Part shown: in pieces, positions 7,360-16,100 of the stretch
Numbering within the stretch: position 1 is the stretch's first letter
Layout: every line of letters starts with the position of its first letter
Origin: CAMDBL01 sp964498125
GTDB lineage: Bacteria > Pseudomonadota > Alphaproteobacteria > Rhizobiales > Hyphomicrobiaceae
Reading direction: 5' to 3'
DNA: 64,000 nt
Assembly: GCA_964498125.1 (NCBI GenBank)
Contig: CAZCGE010000079.1
Span: forward strand, 1-64,000
The notes under the pieces: generated by a model
What the model was told of the DNA's origin: nothing
The model's database searches: none
Seen by the model: the letters and a program-made list of their open reading frames with translations, nothing else
Made by a program: the position numbers and the translations under genes

Positions 7360-8589
7360 ATGTCCAAGCACGACAAAGCCAAGCTCGACCTCGCGACGCT
7401 GCGCGCCATCCCGCCCGGAATCTGGGCGCTTGGCTTCGTCGCCCTGTTGATGGACATCTCGTCGGAGATGATCCATGCGCTCCTGCCCATCTATCTTGTG
7501 ACGGTCATGGGCGTCTCGGTTCTCACCGTGGGGATCATCGAGGGCATCGCGGAAGCCACCGCGGCAATCGTCAAGATCTTCTCTGGGGCGATCAGCGACA
7601 AGCTCGGCAAACGCAAGATGCTCGCCGTCATCGGCTATGGGCTGGCAGCCTTCACAAAGCCCGTGTTCCCACTGGCTTCCACTATCGGCTGGGTGATTGC
7701 AGCACGGTTCATCGACCGGATCGGCAAGGGCATCCGGGGCGCGCCACGCGATGCGCTGATAGCCGACATCAGTCCCGAACACTTGCGAGGTGCAAGCTTC
7801 GGCCTGCGTCAGTCGCTCGACACGATTGGCGCGTTCGCAGGGCCGTTACTCGCGATCCTACTCATGTGGCTCTATGCAAACGACATCACGGCGGTGTTCT
7901 GGTTCGCCGTCATTCCAGCCTTCCTTGCCATGGCCTTTATGATCTTCGGCGTGCAGGAGCCGGATCGACCGCCAGGACTTCGCAAGGTGAAATCGCCGTT
8001 AAGCCGGGAGGAGCTCAAACGCCTTGGTAGCGGATACTGGTCGGTCGTCGCAGTCGCCGTGGTGTTCACCTTGGCCCGTTTCAGCGAGGCCTTCCTGCTG
8101 CTCAAGGCCCAGTCGGTGGGTTTGCCCATCATGCTCGTCCCGGCCGTGATGGTCGTCATGAACCTCGTCTATGCGCTCGCCGCCTATCCCGCTGGCGTGC
8201 TGTCCGACAACGGCAGTCGCAGCAAGATACTCTTCGTCGGCCTCTCCTTCCTGATCGTTGCCGACCTCGTGTTGGCATTCTCATCAGGAGTGGCCGGCGT
8301 GATGATCGGCGTCGCTCTGTGGGGCCTGCACATGGGCTTCACGCAGGGGCTTTTAACGACAATGATCGCCGACACCGCACCCGCCGAGCTGCGCGGCACC
8401 GCATTCGGCATGTTCAATCTGCTGACCGGGCTGGCGCTGCTTGCCGCCAGCATCATTGCGGGCGCGCTGTGGGATTGGGTTGGTCCTCAGGCGACGTTCC
8501 TTACCGGTGCTGCGTTCACTGCCGTATCGCTCGCCGGATTTCTCGTACTGGTGAGGAGAAGGCCGAAACTAACGAAGCAGGTCGCCTGA
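7360..8589 (+). CDS. MFS efflux transporter
   Basis: A 409-residue polytopic protein with about 12 hydrophobic segments. The first loop motif of the major facilitator superfamily appears as SDKLGKRK (about residues 79-86), and its second-half counterpart as SDNGSRSK. The segment RIGKGIRGAPRDALIAD after helix 4 is characteristic of a subfamily of bacterial MFS exporters found on metal- or drug-resistance islands. The substrate cannot be told from sequence. It sits alone, downstream of a membrane-protein remnant and upstream of a toxin-antitoxin pair, as in mobile cargo. TATGCT lies six bases before the ATG and may be its -10 box. Confidence 0.85.
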   Translation: MSKHDKAKLDLATLRAIPPGIWALGFVALLMDISSEMIHALLPIYLVTVMGVSVLTVGIIEGIAEATAAIVKIFSGAISDKLGKRKMLAVIGYGLAAFTKPVFPLASTIGWVIAARFIDRIGKGIRGAPRDALIADISPEHLRGASFGLRQSLDTIGAFAGPLLAILLMWLYANDITAVFWFAVIPAFLAMAFMIFGVQEPDRPPGLRKVKSPLSREELKRLGSGYWSVVAVAVVFTLARFSEAFLLLKAQSVGLPIMLVPAVMVVMNLVYALAAYPAGVLSDNGSRSKILFVGLSFLIVADLVLAFSSGVAGVMIGVALWGLHMGFTQGLLTTMIADTAPAELRGTAFGMFNLLTGLALLAASIIAGALWDWVGPQATFLTGAAFTAVSLAGFLVLVRRRPKLTKQVA

Positions 8590-8773
8590 TGAGCGAACCG
8601 AACCAACTGGTACGGGGGCGCCGCCGCGATAGCGACTTAATGCAAAACAACCTTTGAGACGTACAGTCCAAACTGCTTGCACTTCAGCCGACTTCCAGTC
8701 GTCTCCCATGCAGTTGCCTCGCCGGTCGATGGGGTCGCCTGCATCACTTCACGACAATCACCCGATTTCGTGG

Positions 8774-8779
8774 TAAAAT
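8774..8779 (+). promoter_or_regulatory. Putative -10 element of the toxin-antitoxin operon
   Basis: TAAAAT is followed by GCTCGC and the ATG at 8786, again six bases from -10 to start codon. This is the same spacing as at 4724 and 5389, so this operon may also be transcribed without a leader. Confidence 0.35.
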
Positions 8780-8785
8780 GCTCGC

Positions 8786-9040
8786 ATGACCCGGACACAA
8801 GCTATCGCCATAATAACTGAAAAGCTCGCGTCACTCGACGATGAGCGGGTGATGGCTGTGGCCGACATCGTGCAAGACATGGCGGAACCGACAGTAGTGG
8901 CACTTGACCTCACCGACGCTGAGCGCGCAGCCGTTGAGCGCTCGAAGGAAGACTTCAAGGAAGGCCGCACCTACTCGAACGACGAGTACCACGCGGAGAT
9001 GTCGACGTTCATGGCCGACCTAAAGACGAAACATCCATGA
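8786..9040 (+). CDS. ParD-like antitoxin of a type II toxin-antitoxin pair
   Basis: This 84-residue acidic protein starts with a short amphipathic helix (TRTQAIAIITEKLASLDDERVMAVADIVQDM) and has a charged C-terminal tail (RAAVERSKEDFKEGRTYSNDEYHAEMSTFM) typical of antitoxins that wrap around a RelE/ParE toxin. Its last bases overlap the toxin gene by four (ATGA), giving translational coupling and the expected antitoxin-first order. Family knowledge: the complex represses its own promoter. Confidence 0.75.
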   Translation: MTRTQAIAIITEKLASLDDERVMAVADIVQDMAEPTVVALDLTDAERAAVERSKEDFKEGRTYSNDEYHAEMSTFMADLKTKHP

Positions 9041-9345
9041 GGCGGGTCGTTCGATCCCGAACGTACGTCGCCCAGCTCAAGACCCTCATCCAACAAGGCA
9101 CGGAAGCATTCGGAGTTGCCGTCGCCGCGCGAACACTTGCCCGCATCGATCACACCATCGAGCAGCACCTCGCGCACTACCCGAAGAAGCCTATCGACGA
9201 TCTGCTCGGTCTCTACGTCTATTCGATCTCACACACGCCCTTCGTACTGATCTACGACTTCGATGATAATGATCTCCGTGTGCATTTCATCGTGCCCGCA
9301 CGCGCCGACCGTACGGCCGTTGATCCCCTCTCCGCCCACTGGTAG
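9037..9345 (+). CDS. RelE/ParE-family toxin
   Basis: A 102-residue basic protein with the RelE/ParE fold pattern: N-terminal helices (TYVAQLKTLIQQGTEAFG ... ARTLARIDHTIEQHL), then strands (LYVYSISHTPFVLIYDFDDNDLRVHFIV). The gene overlaps the antitoxin by four bases. ParE-type members poison gyrase and RelE-type members cut ribosome-bound mRNA; the sequence does not decide between them. The gene is intact. Confidence 0.75.
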   Translation: MRRVVRSRTYVAQLKTLIQQGTEAFGVAVAARTLARIDHTIEQHLAHYPKKPIDDLLGLYVYSISHTPFVLIYDFDDNDLRVHFIVPARADRTAVDPLSAHW

Positions 9346-9774
9346 CTCACCCGATACGTGCCCGCTGATTACAGCGATCGCGCCATGCTCGCCACCGTCA
9401 AGGGGCAAGCCCTATGACCTCGGCTGCGCGTGGCGCTCTTCTGGAATTGGCGGCTCCGAAAATGATGGCACAGTTGGCCCACCAAAAATGATGGCTGCGC
9501 AGGCGAGGGGTACGATGCCGATGTGGATTTATCGGCCAAGTGCCGCGAGCGTACTCGCCACCCTTTTGGGGTGGCGCTTGAGCGCAACGGATCGTTGCAA
9601 ATCATGTGGACAAACTGGTGACGAGCCATCGCGCATGAGCAGCGAATCACTGTAGCAGAGCGGATCGCTGGAGATCCTTCACCTGCTCACGCAGTTGTGG
9701 ATATCTGGGCGCACCTGCGGCGCGCTGTCGCGCGAATCGCATATCCCTATCGGTAACAACCGACGGGGCTTTCC
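9346..9774. other. Intergenic stretch with a short direct repeat
   Basis: No convincing gene. AAAATGATGGC occurs twice (about 9461 and 9485), the first followed by ACAGTTGGCCCACCA; this looks like leftover transposon-end sequence, but no transposase is present. Confidence 0.35.
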
Positions 9775-10281
9775 GTGCAAAATCGCTACCTCCTAAAAAC
9801 TCTCCACTGGTTTCGCCGCAACCCCCTGTTCGGCGTCCTCGGCACGATCGGCAGCATCGCTGCAGGGTCTCTGTGGCTGTACGGCACAAAGGTTGGGGAC
9901 GCGATCCTTCAGCAGATAGCGTCACCGACGTGGATAGCAGAGAAGGTGATCCCGCGTCCACCGGCGTCCCCCATCGAGACCGGATCGATCAAGCCCAAGA
10001 TGGCGCCGGTGCCGCCATCCGATATCGAGACATACATCAAGTGTCGCGATGGACTTGAGCTTGAGCGAAGGCAGACAGCTACAAAGCTGGAGTCGGCAAA
10101 GATTGACTTGGCGACCTGCGCATCGAACTTCAGATCTCGGTCCTTTTTCCAACCAAGGGACGAGGACGTACGAGCAGCATGTGACGTGCAGTATCGAGCT
10201 GCGGTCTTCCAGGAAGCCAACGTCAAATCGCTAGAGTCTCGGCGCTGTCGCCGGCCCGTCGGCACAAGCCCGAACAAGTGA
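9775..10281 (+). CDS. Hypothetical membrane-anchored protein
   Basis: A 168-residue protein starting at GTG. One hydrophobic helix (FGVLGTIGSIAAGSLWLYG, about residues 19-37) follows a basic N-terminus, so the rest is probably exported. Then comes a Pro-rich linker and a helical, charged domain containing four Cys (KCRDG, LATCASN, RAACDVQ, RRCRR). No known domain. It is the last gene before the tRNA-Pro and faces it. Confidence 0.45.
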   Translation: MQNRYLLKTLHWFRRNPLFGVLGTIGSIAAGSLWLYGTKVGDAILQQIASPTWIAEKVIPRPPASPIETGSIKPKMAPVPPSDIETYIKCRDGLELERRQTATKLESAKIDLATCASNFRSRSFFQPRDEDVRAACDVQYRAAVFQEANVKSLESRRCRRPVGTSPNK

Positions 10282-10364
10282 GGGGGCCGTCCACTCCGAG
10301 TGGAAATCCCGAGCCTTTCCTGAGCCTTTTGCTCGGAACGTTTTGGCTAAGTCTTTGAAAAATT

Positions 10365-10441
10365 TGGTCGGAGCGGGGAGATTCGAACTCCCGACCCCTT
10401 GCTCCCGAAGCAAGTGCGCTACCAGGCTGCGCTACGCTCCG
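10365..10441 (-). tRNA. tRNA-Pro (anticodon CGG), with encoded CCA
   Basis: Read on the minus strand it starts CGGAGCG and ends CGCTCCG-A-CCA, giving a seven-pair acceptor stem, discriminator A and genomic CCA. The anticodon arm is CTTGC-TTCGGGA-GCAAG, anticodon CGG. The T arm contains GTTCGAATC. Total 77 nt. The 3' end of the tRNA points to the accessory region on the left, so it could serve as an attachment site for an integrative element. Confidence 0.95.
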
Positions 10442-10700
10442 CCCGACCTAGGATTTCGCCACGGGTGGGATTCCAAACCCCAAGTGGGCCAAGAGCCGCC
10501 GACGGCGAAGGCGCTTTATAGCGATGCCCCCTGCCGGCTGCAAGCGAGGTTTCTCCGGCCTTGTTGCCAGGCTATGTGCCGCTTGTCGGCAATGCCGTTC
10601 GCCTGATCCGCGGAGCAGGCATGCGCATTGATGCTGGACGGCGGCGCCTGGCCGTCTTACCCATAGGCCTTCACAACTCGATTAACTGGAGTGAAACCCC

Positions 10701-11552
10701 ATGAAGCTGGTCCGATTTGGCGCGAAGGGCGCAGAAAAGCCGGGCATCGTTGCCGCTGACGGCTCGATCCGTGATCTGTCGGCCCATGTCCCAGACATCA
10801 CCGGGGAGACGCTGTCGCCGGCGAGCCTCGACAAGCTGCGCAAGCTCGATCCGATGTCGCTGCCGGCGGCACCCAAGGGCGTGCGCCTCGGTGCCCCGGT
10901 CGGCAGGGTGTGGAACCTGCATGCTGTCGGCCTCAATTATGCCGACCACGCCAAAGAGGCCGGCATGCCGATCCCCTCCGAGCCGATCTTGTTCAACAAG
11001 CTCGCCAACTGCATCATCGGCCCAAACGATGACGTCATGATGCCGCGCAACGCGACCAAGGTCGACTGGGAGCTGGAGATCGCCTTCGTCATCGGCACAC
11101 GCGCGCGCTACGTCGAGGAAAAGGACGCCGTCAAGCACATCGCCGGCTATACCATCTGCAACGACGTGTCCGAGCGGCATTTCCAGATCGAGCGCCTGGG
11201 TCAATGGGTCAAAGGCAAGGCGTTCGAGACCTCGGCGCCGCTCGGGCCGTGGCTGGTCACCACCGACGAGATCAAGGATCCGCAGAACCTCGACATGTGG
11301 CTCGACGTCAACGGCCGGCGCATGCAGAAGGGCAATACCAAGACCATGATCTTCGGCTGCACCTTCCTGCTGCACTACATGAGCCAGTTCATGGTGCTCG
11401 AGCCCGGTGACGTGGTGACCACCGGCACGCCTCCGGGTGTCGGCCTCGGCATCAAGCCGACGCCGGTGTTCCTGAAGGAAAGCGACACCATGCAGCTGTG
11501 GATCGACGGCCTCGGTGAGCAGAAGACCAGGGTCATGCCATTCAAGATGTGA
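10701..11552 (+). CDS. Fumarylacetoacetate hydrolase family protein
   Basis: A 283-residue protein whose C-terminal two thirds match the FAH fold. The conserved segment VGLNYADHAKEAG opens the domain. Metal-binding acidic residues are seen in DWELEIAFVIG and CNDVSERHFQ, and the family ending GDVVTTGTPPGVG is present. Members hydrolyse or decarboxylate 2,4-diketo or acylpyruvate compounds in aromatic and sugar-acid breakdown; the N-terminal FGAKGAEKPGIVAADG is the usual small lid domain. The start is supported by GGAG upstream. Single gene, ending just before the GTCAGAC palindrome at 11558. Confidence 0.9.
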   Translation: MKLVRFGAKGAEKPGIVAADGSIRDLSAHVPDITGETLSPASLDKLRKLDPMSLPAAPKGVRLGAPVGRVWNLHAVGLNYADHAKEAGMPIPSEPILFNKLANCIIGPNDDVMMPRNATKVDWELEIAFVIGTRARYVEEKDAVKHIAGYTICNDVSERHFQIERLGQWVKGKAFETSAPLGPWLVTTDEIKDPQNLDMWLDVNGRRMQKGNTKTMIFGCTFLLHYMSQFMVLEPGDVVTTGTPPGVGLGIKPTPVFLKESDTMQLWIDGLGEQKTRVMPFKM

Positions 11553-11557
11553 GGATC

Positions 11558-11584
11558 GGGGTCAGACCGGCGGGGTCTGACCCC
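11558..11584. repeat. Perfect 11-bp inverted repeat GGGGTCAGACC / GGTCTGACCCC
   Basis: The arms lie at 11558-11568 and 11574-11584 with loop GGCGG. The repeat sits between convergent genes and may end transcription, but no T-run follows, and the same GTCAGAC core recurs at 43307-43451 and 54769-54787, which points to a dispersed palindromic repeat family. Confidence 0.7.
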
Positions 11585-11978
11585 TACGCTTGGAACTCAT
11601 CAAACTTGGGCGTGCCCTTACAGCGCCCAAGAGTCCTCCTGGCCCGAGAACCAAGAGTTGAACTTTGGGCCAAAGAACTCTCCAGATGTCACTTCCTGCC
11701 GCTTGGCCAAATCCCACCGCCAGTATGCCGACGGCAGCTAAAGCGAACCTGACGTAATTCTTGGTCGACTTGGATGGCGGCATCAGCCGCTGTGGATTTT
11801 GACTTAGGAGATTCTGCACTCTCTCGCGCGTCTCAAGTGCGTTTGGACTGGTGCGGGGTTGAAGAACCGCGAGAACAGTCTCAAGGAACACTCTATCCTT
11901 CCGGTTCTCCTCAACGAGCAGTTGCAACCTCGTGTTGGTCAGACGATTCAATTCAAGGGGATCACGCAATCCTGGCAT
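11562..11978 (-). CDS. Hypothetical protein with one hydrophobic segment
   Basis: A 138-residue frame. The N-terminal half is helical and charged (LELNRLTNTRLQLLVEENRKDRVFLETVL), with a hydrophobic segment at about residues 76-92 (YVRFALAAVGILAVGFG). The last residues are encoded by the palindromic repeat at 11558-11584, so the natural end may once have been different. No family recognised. Confidence 0.35.
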   Translation of the reverse strand: MPGLRDPLELNRLTNTRLQLLVEENRKDRVFLETVLAVLQPRTSPNALETRERVQNLLSQNPQRLMPPSKSTKNYVRFALAAVGILAVGFGQAAGSDIWRVLWPKVQLLVLGPGGLLGAVRARPSLMSSKRRGQTPPV

Positions 11979-12163
11979 CCCTCTCTCCCTGGCAACATTT
12001 CGCAGACGTAGGAATTATAGCACAGGTCTCAATCACATTTTTGTGAGGTGGCTTCCCCATTGCGAGCTAGCTACATTGCGGGCCCCCAATGCTTGAACAG
12101 GCGTCCGAGACGATCGAAGCTGTCGGCTGAAAACTCAGTGCTCAAATTGATGGCGCGGATCGC

Positions 12164-13021
12164 ATGGTCATGACGTGTCGCTCCCTCACTATTCTCATAG
12201 CGCTGCTCCTTGTTGCGCCGCTACTCGCAGCACGCGCCCAGGACCCGCCCATCGAGATCTTCGACGCGCACCTGCACTACAACTGGGAGCCAAAACCGTA
12301 TCTCCAACTCGACGAAGTGCTGGCGCTGCTCAAGCGCAACCGCGTCACCGGCATCCTCGCCACCAGCCGCCCCAACGACGGCACGCATGCCCTGGTCGGC
12401 GCCAGGGCGCCGGGGTTATGGGTGGTCCCCTTCATCCGACCCTATCGCGTGCGCGCCGACATCGCCAGCTGGATGGGCGATCCGGCGATCTACGATCTGG
12501 TCAAGGAAGAGTACAAGCGCGGCTATTATCGCGGCATCGGCGAATTTCATTTGTCGGGCCTCGCGGCAGCCAATGAATGGGTGAAGCGCACAGTCGATTT
12601 CGCCGTGGAAAATGGCCTTTACCTGCATTGCCATTGCGATGCGGAAGCGCTCGAACTCCTCTACGGCCACAATGTACGTGCCCGCATAGTCTGGGCGCAC
12701 ACAGGTTTCTCTCTCGAGCCCGAACGGGTGGCGGCCCTGCTGGGCAAATACCGCGAGTTGTGGGGCGAGTTGTCCTATCGCGGCGGCATCACTGATGGCT
12801 CGGGCAAGTTGACGACCGCCTGGCGGGCATTGTTCGAACGCCATCCGGATCGTTTCCTGCTGGGCTCCGACACCTGGATCAACGAACGCTGGGCGAGTTA
12901 CGAGGCCATCATCGCCGGCTATCGGGCCTGGCTCGTGCAACTGCCGCCTCCCGTCGCCCGGCAAATCGCCCATGGCAACGCCAAGCGCCTGTTCGGCCCC
13001 GCACCCGGCCGCGCGCATTAG
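12164..13021 (+). CDS. Exported amidohydrolase-type (TIM-barrel) metal hydrolase
   Basis: A 285-residue protein with a signal peptide (about residues 1-25, ending LLAARAQ). The mature part shows amidohydrolase-2 features: DAHLHYN (HxH metal ligands) right after the leader, GIGEFHL, HCHCDAE, VWAHTGF and LLGSDTW carrying the later His and Asp ligands. The fold hydrolyses or decarboxylates cyclic or aromatic substrates; export to the periplasm is less usual. The start could also be the next Met (MTCRS). No operon partner; a strong terminator follows. Confidence 0.8.
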   Translation: MVMTCRSLTILIALLLVAPLLAARAQDPPIEIFDAHLHYNWEPKPYLQLDEVLALLKRNRVTGILATSRPNDGTHALVGARAPGLWVVPFIRPYRVRADIASWMGDPAIYDLVKEEYKRGYYRGIGEFHLSGLAAANEWVKRTVDFAVENGLYLHCHCDAEALELLYGHNVRARIVWAHTGFSLEPERVAALLGKYRELWGELSYRGGITDGSGKLTTAWRALFERHPDRFLLGSDTWINERWASYEAIIAGYRAWLVQLPPPVARQIAHGNAKRLFGPAPGRAH

Positions 13022-13070
13022 CCCTGAATCCAAATCGGATGGCTGCCAGGGCGTGCACACCAAAAAGAAG

Positions 13071-13100
13071 GCCGGAAGCTGCTGTCTGGCAGCTTCCGGC
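13071..13100. terminator. Rho-independent terminator between convergent genes
   Basis: An 11-bp stem GCCGGAAGCTG / CAGCTTCCGGC with an eight-base loop. On the minus strand it is followed by CTTCTTTTTGG, the classic U-tract, so it ends the giant exoprotein gene; on the plus strand CTGCATGCTTTT follows, so it may work both ways. Confidence 0.85.
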
Positions 13101-13145
13101 CTGCATGCTTTTGGGAACTCAGCGCGGCCAGGCCGCACTGATACA

Positions 13146-16100
13146 TCAGATGACGACGAAATCAGCGAACGTGACCGTTGGAGCCGTCAGTGCGTCCAAC
13201 GTCGCGAACTTGACCGCCGCTCCGGCGCCGTTGCCGTCGGCGTCGTAGTAGACATCGGCGCCATTGACGACAATGCGGTGTGCCGCTGTTGTCGCCGCAG
13301 CACCTTGAATGAATGCCGTAGCCGCAAGTGCCCCGACAGTCAGACCCGTGAAGATAAGTTCGTCAAGACGAATCGTGTCGTCCGCGACCGAGAAATCACT
13401 GAGCGCATCGATGTTGGCGGCGCCAAGCGCGGCATTGAACACGAAGATGTCCGAATCCGCACCGCCGATCAGCGTGTCGTTGCCGAGCCCGCCGTTTAGT
13501 GTGTCGTTGCCGGCCCCGCCATCCACCATGTCGTTTCCACCAAAACCACTCAGAGCGTTGGCGGCACCGTTTCCGGTCATAGTGTTGGCGACGACATTAC
13601 CCGTACCGTTGATCGCTGAGCCACCGGTCAGCGTGAGATGCTCGAAGTTCGCCGCCAACACCCACGTAATCGACGATTGAACCGTATCCGTCCCCCCGGT
13701 GAGCGACTCGGTCAAGATGTCGGTCAGCGAGTCGACGACGAAGGTGTCATTGCCGGCGCCACCGATCATCGAGTCGGCGCCGCCGCCACCGGTGAGCAGA
13801 TTTGCCGAACCATTACCAGTCAAAACGTTGTCAAACGTATTGCCGGTTCCATTTATGATGCCGGTACCCGTCAACGTCAGCTTTTCGACCTCCAGGCCGA
13901 CGATTGAATACGATACAGAACTTTCAACGAGATCCACACCTTCGTCCGCCAATTCCGTCACAACATCGCCGGCATTGTCCACGACATAGGTATCGTTGCC
14001 ATTTCCTCCGATCAGGGTGTCCGCCAGAGCGCCACCATTCAACCTGTTCTCACCTTCATTGCCAGTCAGAGTATTGAGGCCAGCATTACCTGTTGCGTTG
14101 ATATTTCCCGCGCCGGAAATAAGGACTAAGTTCTCAATATTCGCGCTCAGAGCGTAGCTGACCGAACTCCGGACTTCGTCCGTTCCGGCGCCTACAGCAG
14201 AGCCCTCAGTGACGACATCAGACGCAATGTCGACGATGTAGGTATCATCTCCGAGACCGCCAACCATCGTGTCATTGAGAGCACCGCCGTCCAGCAGATT
14301 CGCCGACGCGTTGCCTGTAAGTTTATTGGCGAGTCCGTTGCCAGTTCCGGCGACCACTGAACCATTCAGGACGAGATTCTCGACGTTGTCATACAACGCT
14401 GTAGTCCACGCAATGCTGAACTTCACCGTGTCGGCGGTGCCTTCGCCGGCAACCTCGCCAACGACATCAAGAAGGTTGTCAACGGTATAGGTGTCGTTAC
14501 CGTCACCGCCATTCATCGTATCGGCGCCAATGAAACCATTGATTGCGTTGGCCGCCGAATTACCCGTAATCACGTTATCCTGGAAATTGCCTGTACCACT
14601 GATGCTGCTGGCGCCGGTCAGAGTCAGGTTTTCGATGGCGGCGGCGAGTGTATAATTCCCGAGTGCCCCACTCAAAACCGTATCGTCGCCTCCAATCAGA
14701 CCATTCGCCTCGATTACGACGTCGCCCAGAGCGTTGACAATGTAGGTGTCGTCACCATTGCCGCCCGTCATGGTGTCGGCATCGGCCATGCCGTCGAGAA
14801 TGTTGTTGTTGATGTTACCGTAGATCGTGTTCTTGAGGGTATTGCCGGTGCCGTTGGTTGCAGTGCCCATCAACTGAAGGATCTCGACGTACGTAGACAG
14901 GGTATAGTTGACGTTGGAATTCACCCGGTCAGCATCGCCACTGGTGAGCGACAGGAATTCAATGACGACATCGCCAACGTTATCCACCGTATAGGTGTCG
15001 TTACCGCCGCCGCCTGTCATCGTATCGGCGCCAGTGCCGCCATTGAGCGTGTTTGCGACCGTGTTCCCCGTCAACTTGTTGGCCACGCCATTGCTGCCGG
15101 TCGCACTCACCGCCGTGCCAGTCAGCGTCAGGTTCTCGACGTTGGCGATTGTCGTGAGGCTGAGGCTTACGGCGCTCTGCACCGTATCGTTGCCCCCGCC
15201 GGCCAACTCGGTGACGATGTCGCCGCTTTCATTGACGACGTAAATATCGTCGCCGCCACCACCGATCATCGTGTCAGCGAGGAGGCCACCATTGAGAGTG
15301 TTGGCAAAATCATTGCCAGTCAATGTATTGGCAAGCCCATTGCCGACGCCATTGATGTTTGCAATTCCGGTCAACTCGAGATTTTCAACATTGGCGCCAA
15401 GCGTAAAGGCGACGGACGAGCGAACCGTGTCGAGGCCTTCATCAAGCAGTTCGGTCACGACTTCACCGGCCACATCGACGATGTAAGTGTCATCTTCGGC
15501 GCCACCTGCCATGGTGTCGATGCCGATGCCACCATCCAGCGTGTTGGCGCCAGTGTTGCCGATCAGTTTGTTGCCGAGCCCGTTGCCGGTGCCGTCAGCA
15601 TCGAGGGCGCCAGTCAGCTCGAGTTCCTCGACGTTATCGCCCAGCGTGTAGTTGACGCCAATCTTGACGCGATCGGTGCCTTCATCGGCATTCTCGGTGA
15701 CAACATCAGCGTCGACGCCGTCGAGGATATAGGTATCATTGCCCAATCCGCCGAGCATGCTGTCGGCGCCCGCACCGCCGTCGAGCAGATTGCCGAGGCC
15801 GTTACCGGTGACGATATTTGCATCGGCGTTACCCGTGCCATTGATAGTGACAACGCCGGTCAGCGTCAGGTTTTCGATGTTGGCGCCCAGCGTGAAGCTG
15901 ACGGCGCTTTGGACCTCGTCGGTACCTTCAGCCGCGAGCTCGCTCGCCGAATCGCCGGCATTGTCGACGATGTAGGTATCGTCACCATCGCCGCCGGCCA
16001 TTGTGTCGACCCCGGCCATACCGTCGAGCATGTTGGCATTGTCGTTGCCCGTAATGGCATTGCCGCCAGAGTTACCAGTGCCATTCAGTGCACCAATCAC

